A DNA stretch of 64,000 nt from positions 1,488,001 through 1,552,000 of the forward strand of contig NZ_JBGKAD010000001.1 in the NCBI RefSeq assembly GCF_041361345.1, in the 5' to 3' direction. The notes under the pieces are model-generated. The model did no database searches. It was not told where the DNA came from and saw only the letters and a program-made list of their open reading frames with translations. The stretch is from Halobaculum sp. MBLA0147. GTDB lineage: Archaea; Halobacteriota; Halobacteria; Halobacteriales; Haloferacaceae. Numbering within the stretch: position 1 is the first letter of the stretch; each line of letters starts with the position of its first letter. Shown here piece by piece: positions 35,162-42,855 of this stretch. The translations under genes and the position numbers were made by a program.

Positions 35162-35844
35162 GAGAGACGGGCGTCGAGCCGTCGGCGTTCGCCGAGATGG
35201 AGCGGTTCGTCCGCGAGTACCTCGTCGCCTCCGTCGAGAGCGAGGAAGACGGCGGCCGGATGCGCTGGTACCCGTGGCACTCCGCCGAGTACCGCTTCAA
35301 CCACATCCGTAACGTCGTCGACATCGGCGAACACATCGCCCGCGAGGAGGGGGCCGACGTGGACGTGGTCCGCGTCGCCGCGCTGTTCCACGACGTGGCC
35401 AAACTGGAGGCCGACCAGGACGTCCACGCCGAGGAGGGCGCTCGGGTCGCCCGCGAGTTCCTCGAGTCGCGCGGCGAGTACGCCCCGTCGTTCGTCGACG
35501 AGGTGGTCGACGCCGTCGCAGACCACTCCTACCAGGGCCCGGTGACGGACCTCTCGCTGGAGAAACAGTGTCTGATCGAGGCGGACCTGCTCGACAAGAT
35601 CGGCGCGAACGGGACGGCACTGATGCTGTTGCGGATGGGCTACGAGTCCCGGACGCACATGGACGCCGCGACGATGGTCGAACGGGTCTACCAGCGCGGG
35701 AAACGACACGCCTCCCGCGTCGAGTCCGAGACCGGCGAGGCGGTCGCCCACCGGCGACTCAAGCGCGTCCGCTGGTTCCGCGAGTGGCTCGAAGACGAGG
35801 TGACGGCGATGGAGATCGACGAGAGCGAAGTCCGGTCGAACTGA
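35146..35844 (+). CDS. HD-domain phosphohydrolase
   Basis: The protein has 232 residues from GTG 35146. HD-domain metal ligands are visible: His in EYRFNHIRNVVDI, the His-Asp pair in AALFHDVAKLEAD, and later AVADHSYQGP and EADLLDKIG. The HD superfamily hydrolyses phosphomonoesters or diesters, often of nucleotides. Haloarchaea carry this version widely (MRWYPWHSAEYRFNHI is characteristic) without an assigned substrate. It is 91 bases upstream of egsA. Confidence 0.88.
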   Translation: MGVEVRETGVEPSAFAEMERFVREYLVASVESEEDGGRMRWYPWHSAEYRFNHIRNVVDIGEHIAREEGADVDVVRVAALFHDVAKLEADQDVHAEEGARVAREFLESRGEYAPSFVDEVVDAVADHSYQGPVTDLSLEKQCLIEADLLDKIGANGTALMLLRMGYESRTHMDAATMVERVYQRGKRHASRVESETGEAVAHRRLKRVRWFREWLEDEVTAMEIDESEVRSN

Positions 35845-35904
35845 GCCCGTTCGGCCGCCGAGACGGCCGCGAGCGGTACGGACTCGTGTCACGGAGACAC
35901 GAAA

Positions 35905-35914
35905 CCATTTCAAC
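35905..35914 (+). promoter_or_regulatory. TATA-like box upstream of egsA
   Basis: CCATTTCAAC ends 22 bases before the ATG at 35936. This spacing suits a leaderless transcript, a common arrangement in haloarchaea. Confidence 0.45.
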
Positions 35915-35935
35915 GGTGCCGACGGAGACGCGGGT

Positions 35936-36988
35936 ATGACAGACAAGTCGCGGTGGATCCAGTTGCCGCGCAACGTGCTCGTCGGCCACGGGATGCTCGA
36001 CGAGGTCGGCGCGGCGGTCGGAGAGCTGGGGCTGGTCGGCACCGCCCTGGTCGTCACCAGTCCGACGCCCGAGGAGCTCGCCGGCGAGCGGGTGCGATCG
36101 CAGTTCGACGACGTGGCGAGTGTCACCATCGACCACGCCGGGTACGACTCCATCGAGCGCGTCACCGAGGCGGCCCACGAGACGGACGCCGCGTACCTCG
36201 TCGCACTGGGCGGCGGGAAGGTGATCGACGTGGCGAAGATGGCAGCCGACGAGGTGGGGCGTGGCTTCGTCTCCGTCCCGACGGCCGCCAGCCACGACGG
36301 GATCGTCTCCGGCCGGTCGTCCATCCCGGAGGGAGACACCCGTCACTCCGTCGCGGCGGACCCGCCGCTGGCGGTCGTCGCCGACACGGAGATCATGGCA
36401 CGCGCGCCGTGGCGGCTCACCACCGCCGGCTGTGCGGACATCATCTCGAACTACACCGCGGTGAAGGACTGGCGGCTCGCCAGTCGACTGAAGGGCGCTC
36501 ACTACAGCGAGTACGCCGGCGCGCTCTCGGAGATGACCGCCGAGATGCTCGTCGGCAACGCCGACTCGATCAAGGAGGGGCTCGTGGAGTCCGCGTGGCT
36601 CGTCTCGAAGGCGCTCGTCTCCTCGGGCGTCGCGATGTCCATCGCCGGCTCCTCGCGGCCCGCCTCCGGCGCGGAACACCTGTTCTCGCACCAACTCGAT
36701 CGGATCGCACCCGACCCGGCACTGCACGGCCACCAGGTCGGCGTCGGGTCGATCATGATCGAGTACCTCCACACCGGCGAGGACGGCGGCTGGCGCCTGA
36801 TCCGCGACGCGCTCGACCAGATCGGCGCGCCGACGACCGCGGCGGAGTTGGGAATCGAGCCGGACGTGATTCTGGAGGCGCTGGCGACGGCCCACGAGAT
36901 CCGCGACCGGTACACCATCCTCGGCGACGGGATGAGTCCGGCCGCGGTCGAACGTGTCGCGCAGACGACCGGCGTGATCCCGGAGTGA
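35936..36988 (+). CDS. egsA: sn-Glycerol-1-phosphate dehydrogenase
   Basis: The protein has 350 residues. It makes sn-glycerol-1-phosphate from dihydroxyacetone phosphate with NAD(P)H, setting the stereochemistry of archaeal membrane lipids. The N-terminal nucleotide-binding domain has YLVALGGGKVIDVAKMAA and FVSVPTAASHDGIVSG. The metal ligands are Asp in TTAGCADIISNY, His in GAEHLFSHQL, and His in ALHGHQVGVG. This is a strongly archaeal gene. A leaderless promoter is likely. Its 3' end is followed by partial copies of its own terminal sequence. Confidence 0.95.
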   Translation: MTDKSRWIQLPRNVLVGHGMLDEVGAAVGELGLVGTALVVTSPTPEELAGERVRSQFDDVASVTIDHAGYDSIERVTEAAHETDAAYLVALGGGKVIDVAKMAADEVGRGFVSVPTAASHDGIVSGRSSIPEGDTRHSVAADPPLAVVADTEIMARAPWRLTTAGCADIISNYTAVKDWRLASRLKGAHYSEYAGALSEMTAEMLVGNADSIKEGLVESAWLVSKALVSSGVAMSIAGSSRPASGAEHLFSHQLDRIAPDPALHGHQVGVGSIMIEYLHTGEDGGWRLIRDALDQIGAPTTAAELGIEPDVILEALATAHEIRDRYTILGDGMSPAAVERVAQTTGVIPE

Positions 36989-37060
36989 CCTCGCCGAATC
37001 GAGGCGTGATCCCGGAGAGTCGAGAAGAGATCTCGGCGAATCGAGGGATGATCCCAGAGG
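36971..37060. repeat. Degenerate duplications of the egsA 3' end
   Basis: The segment GGCGTGATCCCGGAG at the end of egsA (36971) recurs at 37003, and as GGGATGATCCCAGAG at 37045. The intervals are 32 and 42 bases, with GAATCGAG between copies. It lies between egsA and a convergent peptidase gene. Confidence 0.6.
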
Positions 37061-37081
37061 GTCGAGGACTGACCTCGGTAG

Positions 37082-37777
37082 TCAGTCGTCGCCCGCGTGT
37101 CGCGACTCGAACTCGTGTCGGCCGTCGGCGTCGGCATCGAGTCTCGCGATCCGGTCGGCCAGCGCCGGGTGCCAGGAGAACCGACCGCCGTCCGCGAGGT
37201 GACCGTCGGCCGACAGCGTCGCGAGTGCGGCCGCGAGTCGCTCCCCACCGGTCACTCGTGCCGCGAACCGGTCGGCGTCGTGTTCCGTCCAGCGGGCCAG
37301 CGCGACGGAGACGGCGACGGTCGGGACGAGCAGCGCCAGCCCGACGAGGAATCCCGTTCCCGGCGCGAGCCGCGCCGCAGCGACCCACGACACGGCGAAG
37401 ACGACCGGCACGGCGAGCCGGAGCGGGACGTGCCGCCGGCGGAGGTGGCCGTACTCGTGGCGTGCGACCGCCGCGACGGACTCGGGAGCCAGCGTCTCGC
37501 ACAGCCCGGTCGTGAGGAACACGCGGCCGAACCGCGGGGAGATTCCGGCCGCGAACGCGGCCGCCGCGTCGCCGGCCGCGACGACACGCACGCGCTCGGG
37601 CGGGACGCCGGCCGCGACGAGGTGGTCCCGCTCGGTCGGCGTCGGCCGCCGCGTCGCGCTCGTCGCCGCGATCACGGCCGGCGCGAGCGCCGCCGCGAGG
37701 AGGCCGACGACGACCACCAGCCACAGCTCCCACCAGGTCGCGAGCAGGTCGGCGGCGAGGGCGATCGGCCCGGTCAC
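37082..37777 (-). CDS. M48-type membrane metallopeptidase
   Basis: The protein has 231 residues. An N-terminal membrane segment (LLATWWELWLVVVVGLLAAAL) is followed by a peptidase core. The core has the zinc motif VAAVARHEYGHLRRRH (HExxH) and the third ligand in ARWTEHDADRFAA. Two further hydrophobic segments lie between. It is shorter than HtpX but keeps the M48 order. It probably degrades membrane or periplasm-facing substrates; none can be named. It is convergent with egsA. Confidence 0.85.
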   Translation of the reverse strand: MTGPIALAADLLATWWELWLVVVVGLLAAALAPAVIAATSATRRPTPTERDHLVAAGVPPERVRVVAAGDAAAAFAAGISPRFGRVFLTTGLCETLAPESVAAVARHEYGHLRRRHVPLRLAVPVVFAVSWVAAARLAPGTGFLVGLALLVPTVAVSVALARWTEHDADRFAARVTGGERLAAALATLSADGHLADGGRFSWHPALADRIARLDADADGRHEFESRHAGDD

Positions 37778-38118
37778 GTCTCGTCACTCCCGTCGGTCGT
37801 CACGGAGTCTGGTACGTCCGAGTCGCGTGTAGGTCTTTTGCCAGGACCAGGAGATGTGCACGGTACTCGGCCGACAGCGACGTTCTGGAGTTGCTGTGGT
37901 GTCTGATGTGGACCGAACATTGTGTGAGGTAGTAGTCAACATCGACAACGATTAAGTAGCGGGAGGCACGATAGAGCCGTGTCGGGAATGGGGGACGATG
38001 ATCCCGCCAGACGGGGTATGAGACCTCCGGCACCGACCGTCGGGCGCCCACCCGTTTCACTACGACGACACCGAGCGACATCCGAAGACGCAAGCCTGTC
38101 CAGCCTCAACCGCAGAGT
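37778..38118. other. Intergenic region, no gene seen
   Basis: About 340 bases between the M48 and DUF420 genes. Composition falls in GC near 37900-37960 (tattaa-like stretches such as acgattaagtagc), which could hold promoter signals. No RNA or protein gene was recognised. Confidence 0.4.
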
Positions 38119-38754
38119 ATGGCAACCGCAGACGCGAGCGGCCCGCTCGCGCGGGTCCGGGAGTACCCGCGGGCGACGGTCGCGGTGGTGTCCGTGATCG
38201 GCTACGCGGCGGTGATCGGGACCTTCGCCGGGGTGTTCCCGATCTTCCCCGACCTGACCCGTGGACAGGTGAACCTCCTGAGCCACGCCATCGCGGTCGT
38301 CAACACCGTGACGACCGTGACGATCGCGCTCGGGTGGTACTGGATCCGTCGTGGCGAGGTCCGCAGACACGCCGCAGCGATGGGCACCTCCTTCGGGTTG
38401 ATCCTCGTCTTCCTCGTCATGTACCTCCTGAAGGTTGGCGGTGGCCCCGGCGAGAAGCGGATCGTCATCGAGTCGGGGATGTTCCTCGGCGCGTTCGCCG
38501 GCACCGTCGAAGCCGTCTACCTCGCGATGCTGGCGATCCACATCCTCCTGTCGGTGGTGTCGGTGCCGGTCGTCCTGTACGCGATCACGCTGGCCGCGAC
38601 TCACTCCGTCGAGGAACTCCGGACGGAGACACCCCACCGGAAGATCGGCCGGATCGCCGCCGGCTCGTGGCTGGTGTCGCTGACGTTGGGCGTCGTGACG
38701 TACGTCCTGCTCAACTGGGTGTACGCCTACGAGTTCGTCGAAGTGAGTTACTGA
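38119..38754 (+). CDS. DUF420 membrane protein
   Basis: The protein has 211 residues with five or six membrane segments. Family hallmarks are HAIAVVNTVTTVTIALGWYW, RRHAAAMGTSFGLILVFLVMYL, LAIHILLSVVSVPVVLYAI and HRKIGRIAAGSWLVSL. DUF420 proteins are often near haem-copper oxidase genes and may assist them, but no oxidase gene is in the window. The conserved His residues lie near membrane edges. Confidence 0.85.
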   Translation: MATADASGPLARVREYPRATVAVVSVIGYAAVIGTFAGVFPIFPDLTRGQVNLLSHAIAVVNTVTTVTIALGWYWIRRGEVRRHAAAMGTSFGLILVFLVMYLLKVGGGPGEKRIVIESGMFLGAFAGTVEAVYLAMLAIHILLSVVSVPVVLYAITLAATHSVEELRTETPHRKIGRIAAGSWLVSLTLGVVTYVLLNWVYAYEFVEVSY

Positions 38755-38820
38755 CGCGGTCGTCGGATCTGACGCCCCGTCTCCGCCGTACGTTCCCGGT
38801 CGCGAGTTCGCCTCGGAGCT

Positions 38821-38830
38821 AGCTTCAAGT
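38821..38830 (+). promoter_or_regulatory. TATA-like box for the winged-helix/MazF-like pair
   Basis: AGCTTCAAGT lies 24-33 bases before the GTG at 38854, the spacing of a leaderless transcript. Confidence 0.4.
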
Positions 38831-38853
38831 ACGATTCCGACCGATACACGGTC

Positions 38854-39339
38854 GTGCCGATCACACGAGACGAGTTCCGGACACTCGACGACGACACGGC
38901 GACCGAGTGGACGGGTGACGACCGGGACGAGCGTGTCGCCGGCCGCGTGTACCGGTTCCTGTTGGCGCACGCAGACAGTGCGTTCCGTCGAGACGAGATC
39001 GTCACGGCGCTCGACGACGACGCGGCCGCGGTCGCGGACGCACTCGACCGCCTCCGCAGAGACGGCCGACTCGCACACCGGGGCGAGTTCTGGTCGGTCG
39101 CCGACGACGAACACGCGAGAGCGGCCGCCGGACGGCTCGCGGCCGGTCGTGCCGACGACCGAGACGGTGGGTTCGCCCCAGACGAGATCGAACGGTGGAT
39201 GGAGGCCGCCGTCGATCCGGTCCCGGCGTTCGCGTCGTCGTCGGACACGGACTCGACGAGCTCCGGACGAACCGGAGCGACCGGGGAGACGACCGAACCG
39301 GGCGACACGTCGACCGACGAGTCGCCGACGGACCCGTGA
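38854..39339 (+). CDS. Winged-helix protein, likely antitoxin partner
   Basis: The protein has 161 residues from GTG. RVYRFLLAHADSAFRRDEI, TALDDDAAAVADALDRLRRD and GRLAHRGEFWSVADDE trace a winged helix of the MarR/wHTH kind. The last 50 residues are acidic Ser/Thr/Asp-rich. The stop codon overlaps the start of a MazF-like gene by 4 bases. The context indicates an antitoxin or regulator for that toxin, although MazF partners are usually ribbon-helix or AbrB proteins. Confidence 0.7.
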   Translation: MPITRDEFRTLDDDTATEWTGDDRDERVAGRVYRFLLAHADSAFRRDEIVTALDDDAAAVADALDRLRRDGRLAHRGEFWSVADDEHARAAAGRLAAGRADDRDGGFAPDEIERWMEAAVDPVPAFASSSDTDSTSSGRTGATGETTEPGDTSTDESPTDP

Positions 39340-39701
39340 CGGGACCCGACCGGCACGTCACCAGCCGTGGCGAGGTCGTCTGGGGACGCGACCCGTTCCG
39401 ATCGGGAACCAACCCACGGCCGTGGGTGGTCGTCGCGTCCGCACGACTCCCGTACCCGAGCCGGGACTCGCTGGCTGTCGCGTGTACGACCAGTTCACAC
39501 CACGCGTCGGCCGTTCGAATCCCGAGCGGTGCGTGGGTCGCCGGTGACCCGAATCGGGAGAGTCACGTCCTCCCGTGGACCGTGACGACGCTGAGAGACG
39601 GCGAAGACGTAGTCGGCGTCCAGGGGAGGGTCCGCAACCAGTTCGTCGAGCGACTCGTCGACGACCTCTGTGCGGTACTCGGACGGCCACCGGAGACGTG
39701 A
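39336..39701 (+). CDS. MazF/PemK-like putative toxin
   Basis: The protein has 121 residues from GTG 39336, which overlaps the winged-helix stop (GTGA). It matches the haloarchaeal PemK-like pattern. SRGEVVWGRDPFRSG is strand 1, with the motif RPWVVVASARLP. Further SDSLAVACTT-like, WVAGDPNRESHVLPWTV and VQGRVRNQFVERLVDDLCAV segments follow. MazF-type proteins are ribosome-independent mRNA endonucleases. Catalytic Arg and Thr/Ser positions look plausible but cannot be confirmed. Confidence 0.72.
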   Translation: MTGPDRHVTSRGEVVWGRDPFRSGTNPRPWVVVASARLPYPSRDSLAVACTTSSHHASAVRIPSGAWVAGDPNRESHVLPWTVTTLRDGEDVVGVQGRVRNQFVERLVDDLCAVLGRPPET

Positions 39702-39828
39702 CTCCGGCGGCCGGAGACCAGATCGTTCGGTCACGACGCGCCGTAGTGACACACGGCACTCGTGCCGACACCCGTCGCCGTCTGCCCGTGCCCGAACGCT
39801 CTTCGGTGCGCCCACACTCTCCGGGCGT

Positions 39829-41142
39829 ATGACGGACACACCGTTGTGGATCGGCGAGACGTTCACGAGTGACGCGGGCTGGGAGCACCTGGAGACCCTG
39901 GTCGACGTCGGCAACCGGATGGCCGGCCAGGCCGGCGAGCGCGAGGCGCTCGAAGCGACCCGAGACGCCTTCACCGAGGCGGGCTGTCGGGACGTCCGGA
40001 TCGAGGAGTTCGACCTGCAAGGGTGGGTCCGCGGCGACGCGACCGTCGAGACGCCCGCCGGCGAGCGGGAGTGTATAGCGCTACCGCGCTCCCCGTCCGC
40101 GTCGGCGACCGGCGAGTTGGTCGACGTGGGTGCGGGACTTCCCTCGGACTTCGAGGAGGCGGACCTCGACGGGAAGGTCGCGCTCGTGTCGACGACCGTC
40201 CCGGACTGGTACGAGCGGTTCGTCCACCGCCGCGAGAAGTACTACCACGCCGTCGAGGCGGGCGCGGCGGCGTTCGTCTTCCGGAACCACGTCGAGGGGT
40301 GTCTCCCACCGACGGGGTCGGTCGGCACCGCCGACGCGCCCATCGGCGAGATCCCCGCCGTCGGCGTCTCGAAGGAGGTCGGCACGCGACTGGCACGACG
40401 CGCGACCGGCGAGTCGGTCACCGTCGCCGTCGACTGCGAGACCCCGGAGACGACCAGCGGGAACGCCGTCGCGGAGCTCGGCCCGGACACCGACGAGGAG
40501 GTACTGGTCACCTCCCACGCCGACGCCCACGACATCGCCGAGGGGGCGATGGACAACGGCGCCGGCACGGCGACGATCGTCGAGATCGCGAACGCTCTCG
40601 CGCGTCGCGAGGCCGAACTGGACACCCGCGTCCGGTTCGTCGCCTACGGGGCCGAGGAGGTCGGACTCGTCGGCTCGACCGTCGAGAGCGAGCGCGCCGA
40701 CCACGACGCCATCCGCGCGATCGTCAACGTCGACTCGAACGTGTACGGCCGCACGCTCGAACTGACGACCCACGGCTTCGACGGACTCGGGGCGGCAGCA
40801 GAACGGGTGGCCGAGCGGTTCGACCACCCGATCGAGGTGGTCCCCGAGTTGGTCCCCCACAGCGACCACTGGCCGTTCGTCCGCCACGGGGTTCCGGGGT
40901 ACATGGTCGCCGGGAAGACGGAGGGACGCGGCCGCGGGTACGGTCACACCTTCGCCGACACGCTCGACAAACTGGAGCCCCGGAACCTCCGCGAGCAGGC
41001 GATCCTCCTGACCGCGCTCGTCGTCGAACTGACGGACGCCGAGACGACCGTCGAGCCCCGGCCCGAGTCCGAGATCGCCGCCGACCTCGAGGCCGCCGGC
41101 CAAGCCGAGGGGATGAAGATCACCGGCGACTGGCCGTACTGA
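39829..41142 (+). CDS. M28-family aminopeptidase with PA domain
   Basis: The protein has 437 residues from ATG 39829. A PA-like insert (LDGKVALVSTTVPDWYERFV, VEAGAAAFVFRNHVEG) precedes the zinc core. The core motifs are VTSHADAHDIAEGAMDNGAG (His and bridging Asp), RFVAYGAEEVGLVGS (Glu-Glu), IVNVDSNVYGR (Asp) and GHTFADTLDKLEP (final His). This is the two-zinc M28 aminopeptidase arrangement. No signal peptide was recognised, so it is likely cytoplasmic. Confidence 0.88.
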   Translation: MTDTPLWIGETFTSDAGWEHLETLVDVGNRMAGQAGEREALEATRDAFTEAGCRDVRIEEFDLQGWVRGDATVETPAGERECIALPRSPSASATGELVDVGAGLPSDFEEADLDGKVALVSTTVPDWYERFVHRREKYYHAVEAGAAAFVFRNHVEGCLPPTGSVGTADAPIGEIPAVGVSKEVGTRLARRATGESVTVAVDCETPETTSGNAVAELGPDTDEEVLVTSHADAHDIAEGAMDNGAGTATIVEIANALARREAELDTRVRFVAYGAEEVGLVGSTVESERADHDAIRAIVNVDSNVYGRTLELTTHGFDGLGAAAERVAERFDHPIEVVPELVPHSDHWPFVRHGVPGYMVAGKTEGRGRGYGHTFADTLDKLEPRNLREQAILLTALVVELTDAETTVEPRPESEIAADLEAAGQAEGMKITGDWPY

Positions 41143-41258
41143 GTCGAGTCGGCCGGGTCGACGCGGCCCTGTACTACCCGTGAGCGAGCGTTCGGAGCCG
41201 TCTCTCCCGTGAAGTTGTTACCACACGGCTTTTGCGTCTCCGGTGCGTACGGGCGACC

Positions 41259-41705
41259 ATGCCCGAGAGACGTGGAACCGACGGCCGGTTCGCACAGTCG
41301 GTGTCCGACGAGGACATCCTGTTCTTCTTCGAGACCGCCGATCGACCGTTCTACGGGACCGGCGAAGTCGCCGAACGGTTCGACCTCTCGAACGAGCAGG
41401 CGAGACGTCGCCTGGAGTCACTCGCCGAGACGGGGGCGCTGGAGGAGGTTCGAGTGAACGAGCGGCACACGGCGTGGCTGTTGGATCGCGACCTGGTCGT
41501 ACTGCGGGCGGAGTCCGACGGGGTCTCCGCACACGACACACAGACCGGCGTCGCCAGCGGCGGCGAGGACAGACCGAGTGCGCTCCGGAACCTCGCGGAG
41601 GCCATCGAAGCACACACCAGGTCGTCTAGCACCGTCGAGGAGGCGACACGAGAGGATTTCGTAGACGAGAGTGTCACGAACAGTGAAGACGGTACCCCGT
41701 TCTGA
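41259..41705 (+). CDS. Winged-helix protein upstream of a HicA-like toxin
   Basis: The protein has 148 residues from ATG 41259, preceded by a box (ggcttttgcg, 41228-41237) at 22-31 bases. DEDILFFFETADRPFYGTGEVAERFDLS and RRRLESLAETGALEEVRVN trace a winged helix, and HTAWLLDRDLVVL forms the wing region. The C-terminal 60 residues are acidic Ser/Glu-rich, ending NSEDGTPF. It is 75 bases upstream of a HicA-like gene and likely its antitoxin/regulator. Confidence 0.72.
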   Translation: MPERRGTDGRFAQSVSDEDILFFFETADRPFYGTGEVAERFDLSNEQARRRLESLAETGALEEVRVNERHTAWLLDRDLVVLRAESDGVSAHDTQTGVASGGEDRPSALRNLAEAIEAHTRSSSTVEEATREDFVDESVTNSEDGTPF

Positions 41706-41780
41706 CTAGATCTTTATCTGTTCTAGTAATAGCTATCGTACCGAAACTGATTAGTGCGGCGAAGGGGAGCCCGTCGGTAG

Positions 41781-42029
41781 ATGCGAACGCAGTTCTCGGG
41801 ACGGGAAGTGGCCACGGTCCTCGTGAACGCCTGGAACTTCGAGCCCGTGAGCCGGAGTGGAGACCACTTGACCCTCCGGTACGAACATCCCGAGACTGGT
41901 GAGGTTCGACGGACGACGGTACCGCTGGCACACGACCCCGTGCGAGAGGGCACTCTGCGCTCCATCGCCGAGGACTGCGGCGCGAACAACTTCCGGGAGT
42001 TCTGCAGGGAACTGGATCGCCGTCTCTGA
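41781..42029 (+). CDS. HicA-like putative mRNA interferase
   Basis: The protein has 82 residues. FSGREVVTVLVNAWNF-like start, SGDHLTLRYEHP (the HicA GSH/GDH region) and GTLRSIAEDCGANNFREFCRELDRRL match the HicA double-stranded RNA-binding-like fold. The key His in GDHLTLRY is present. HicA toxins cut mRNA. The neighbour winged-helix protein replaces the usual HicB partner. After the stop the sequence is pyrimidine-rich, a possible terminator. Confidence 0.75.
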   Translation: MRTQFSGREVATVLVNAWNFEPVSRSGDHLTLRYEHPETGEVRRTTVPLAHDPVREGTLRSIAEDCGANNFREFCRELDRRL

Positions 42030-42179
42030 TCTCTCTCCCTTTCCAACTCGTCGCGTCGGCTGCGCTCTCTCGTCTCTCCACTCGTCGACTACGTCGTCGC
42101 CACACGCCCACTGCGGCGGTCGAGACGAGACGGCCACTCTGGCGACCGAAGCGAAACACCCACCCGCGCGTGTCGCCTC

Positions 42180-42761
42180 GTGGCGGCCGTGCACGAGGAC
42201 AACGAGGTCTGTGTCGTCCGGTACGGCCACCGGCCGGGTCGGGACGACCGGATGACGACCCACGTCGGGTTGACCGCCCGGGCGCTGGGTGCCGACCGGG
42301 TGATCCTCCCGGACAACGCCGGCAACGCGGCCGACACCGTCCGCGACATCACCGACCGCTTCGGCGGGCCGTTCACCGTCGAGTCGCGGACCGTCGGCCC
42401 CAGCATCGCCCGCAACTGGGAGGGCACCGTCGCCCACCTCACGATGTACGGGCTCCCGGTCCAGGAGGTCGAGCAGGAGGTGCGGGAGGCCCACGCCGAG
42501 GAGCCGCTGCTCGTCGTCGTCGGCGGCGAGAAGGTCCCCTTCGAGTTCTACGACGAGGCGGCGTTCAACGTCGCCGTCACGAACCAACCCCACTCCGAGG
42601 TGGCCGGACTGGCGGTGTTCCTCGACCGCCTGTTCGAGGGGCGCGAGTTGGACCGCGAGTGGACCGACGCCGACCGCACCGTCGTCCCCGAGGCGACCGG
42701 GAAGCGCGTCGTCGACGCCGACGGCGACCCCGCGCACGGGACCGGGAGCGGCGAGGAGTGA
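42180..42761 (+). CDS. tRNA (cytidine(56)-2'-O)-methyltransferase
   Basis: The protein has 193 residues from GTG. It belongs to the archaeal aTrm56 family of SPOUT methyltransferases that methylate C56 in the T-loop of tRNA. Diagnostic segments are VRYGHRPGRDDRMTTHVGL, NWEGTVAHLTMYGLPVQEV, VVVGGEKVPFEFYDEAAFNV and VTNQPHSEVAGLAVFLDRLF. The trefoil-knot SAM site (VVGGEKVP, TNQPHSEVA) is intact. A C-terminal tail is acidic. Confidence 0.92.
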   Translation: MAAVHEDNEVCVVRYGHRPGRDDRMTTHVGLTARALGADRVILPDNAGNAADTVRDITDRFGGPFTVESRTVGPSIARNWEGTVAHLTMYGLPVQEVEQEVREAHAEEPLLVVVGGEKVPFEFYDEAAFNVAVTNQPHSEVAGLAVFLDRLFEGRELDREWTDADRTVVPEATGKRVVDADGDPAHGTGSGEE

Positions 42762-42855
42762 CGACGACGCGTTCGGGACGGCGAGGCAGAACACCGGTGT
42801 CGTCGATCACTCGTCACCGAGAGACACCCGACGATTCAAACCGCCGGCACGACAC

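Noticed and set aside
39500-39545. tRNA T-loop-like sequence gttcgaatcc
   Set aside because: It lies inside the MazF-like gene and no acceptor or anticodon stems can be formed around it.
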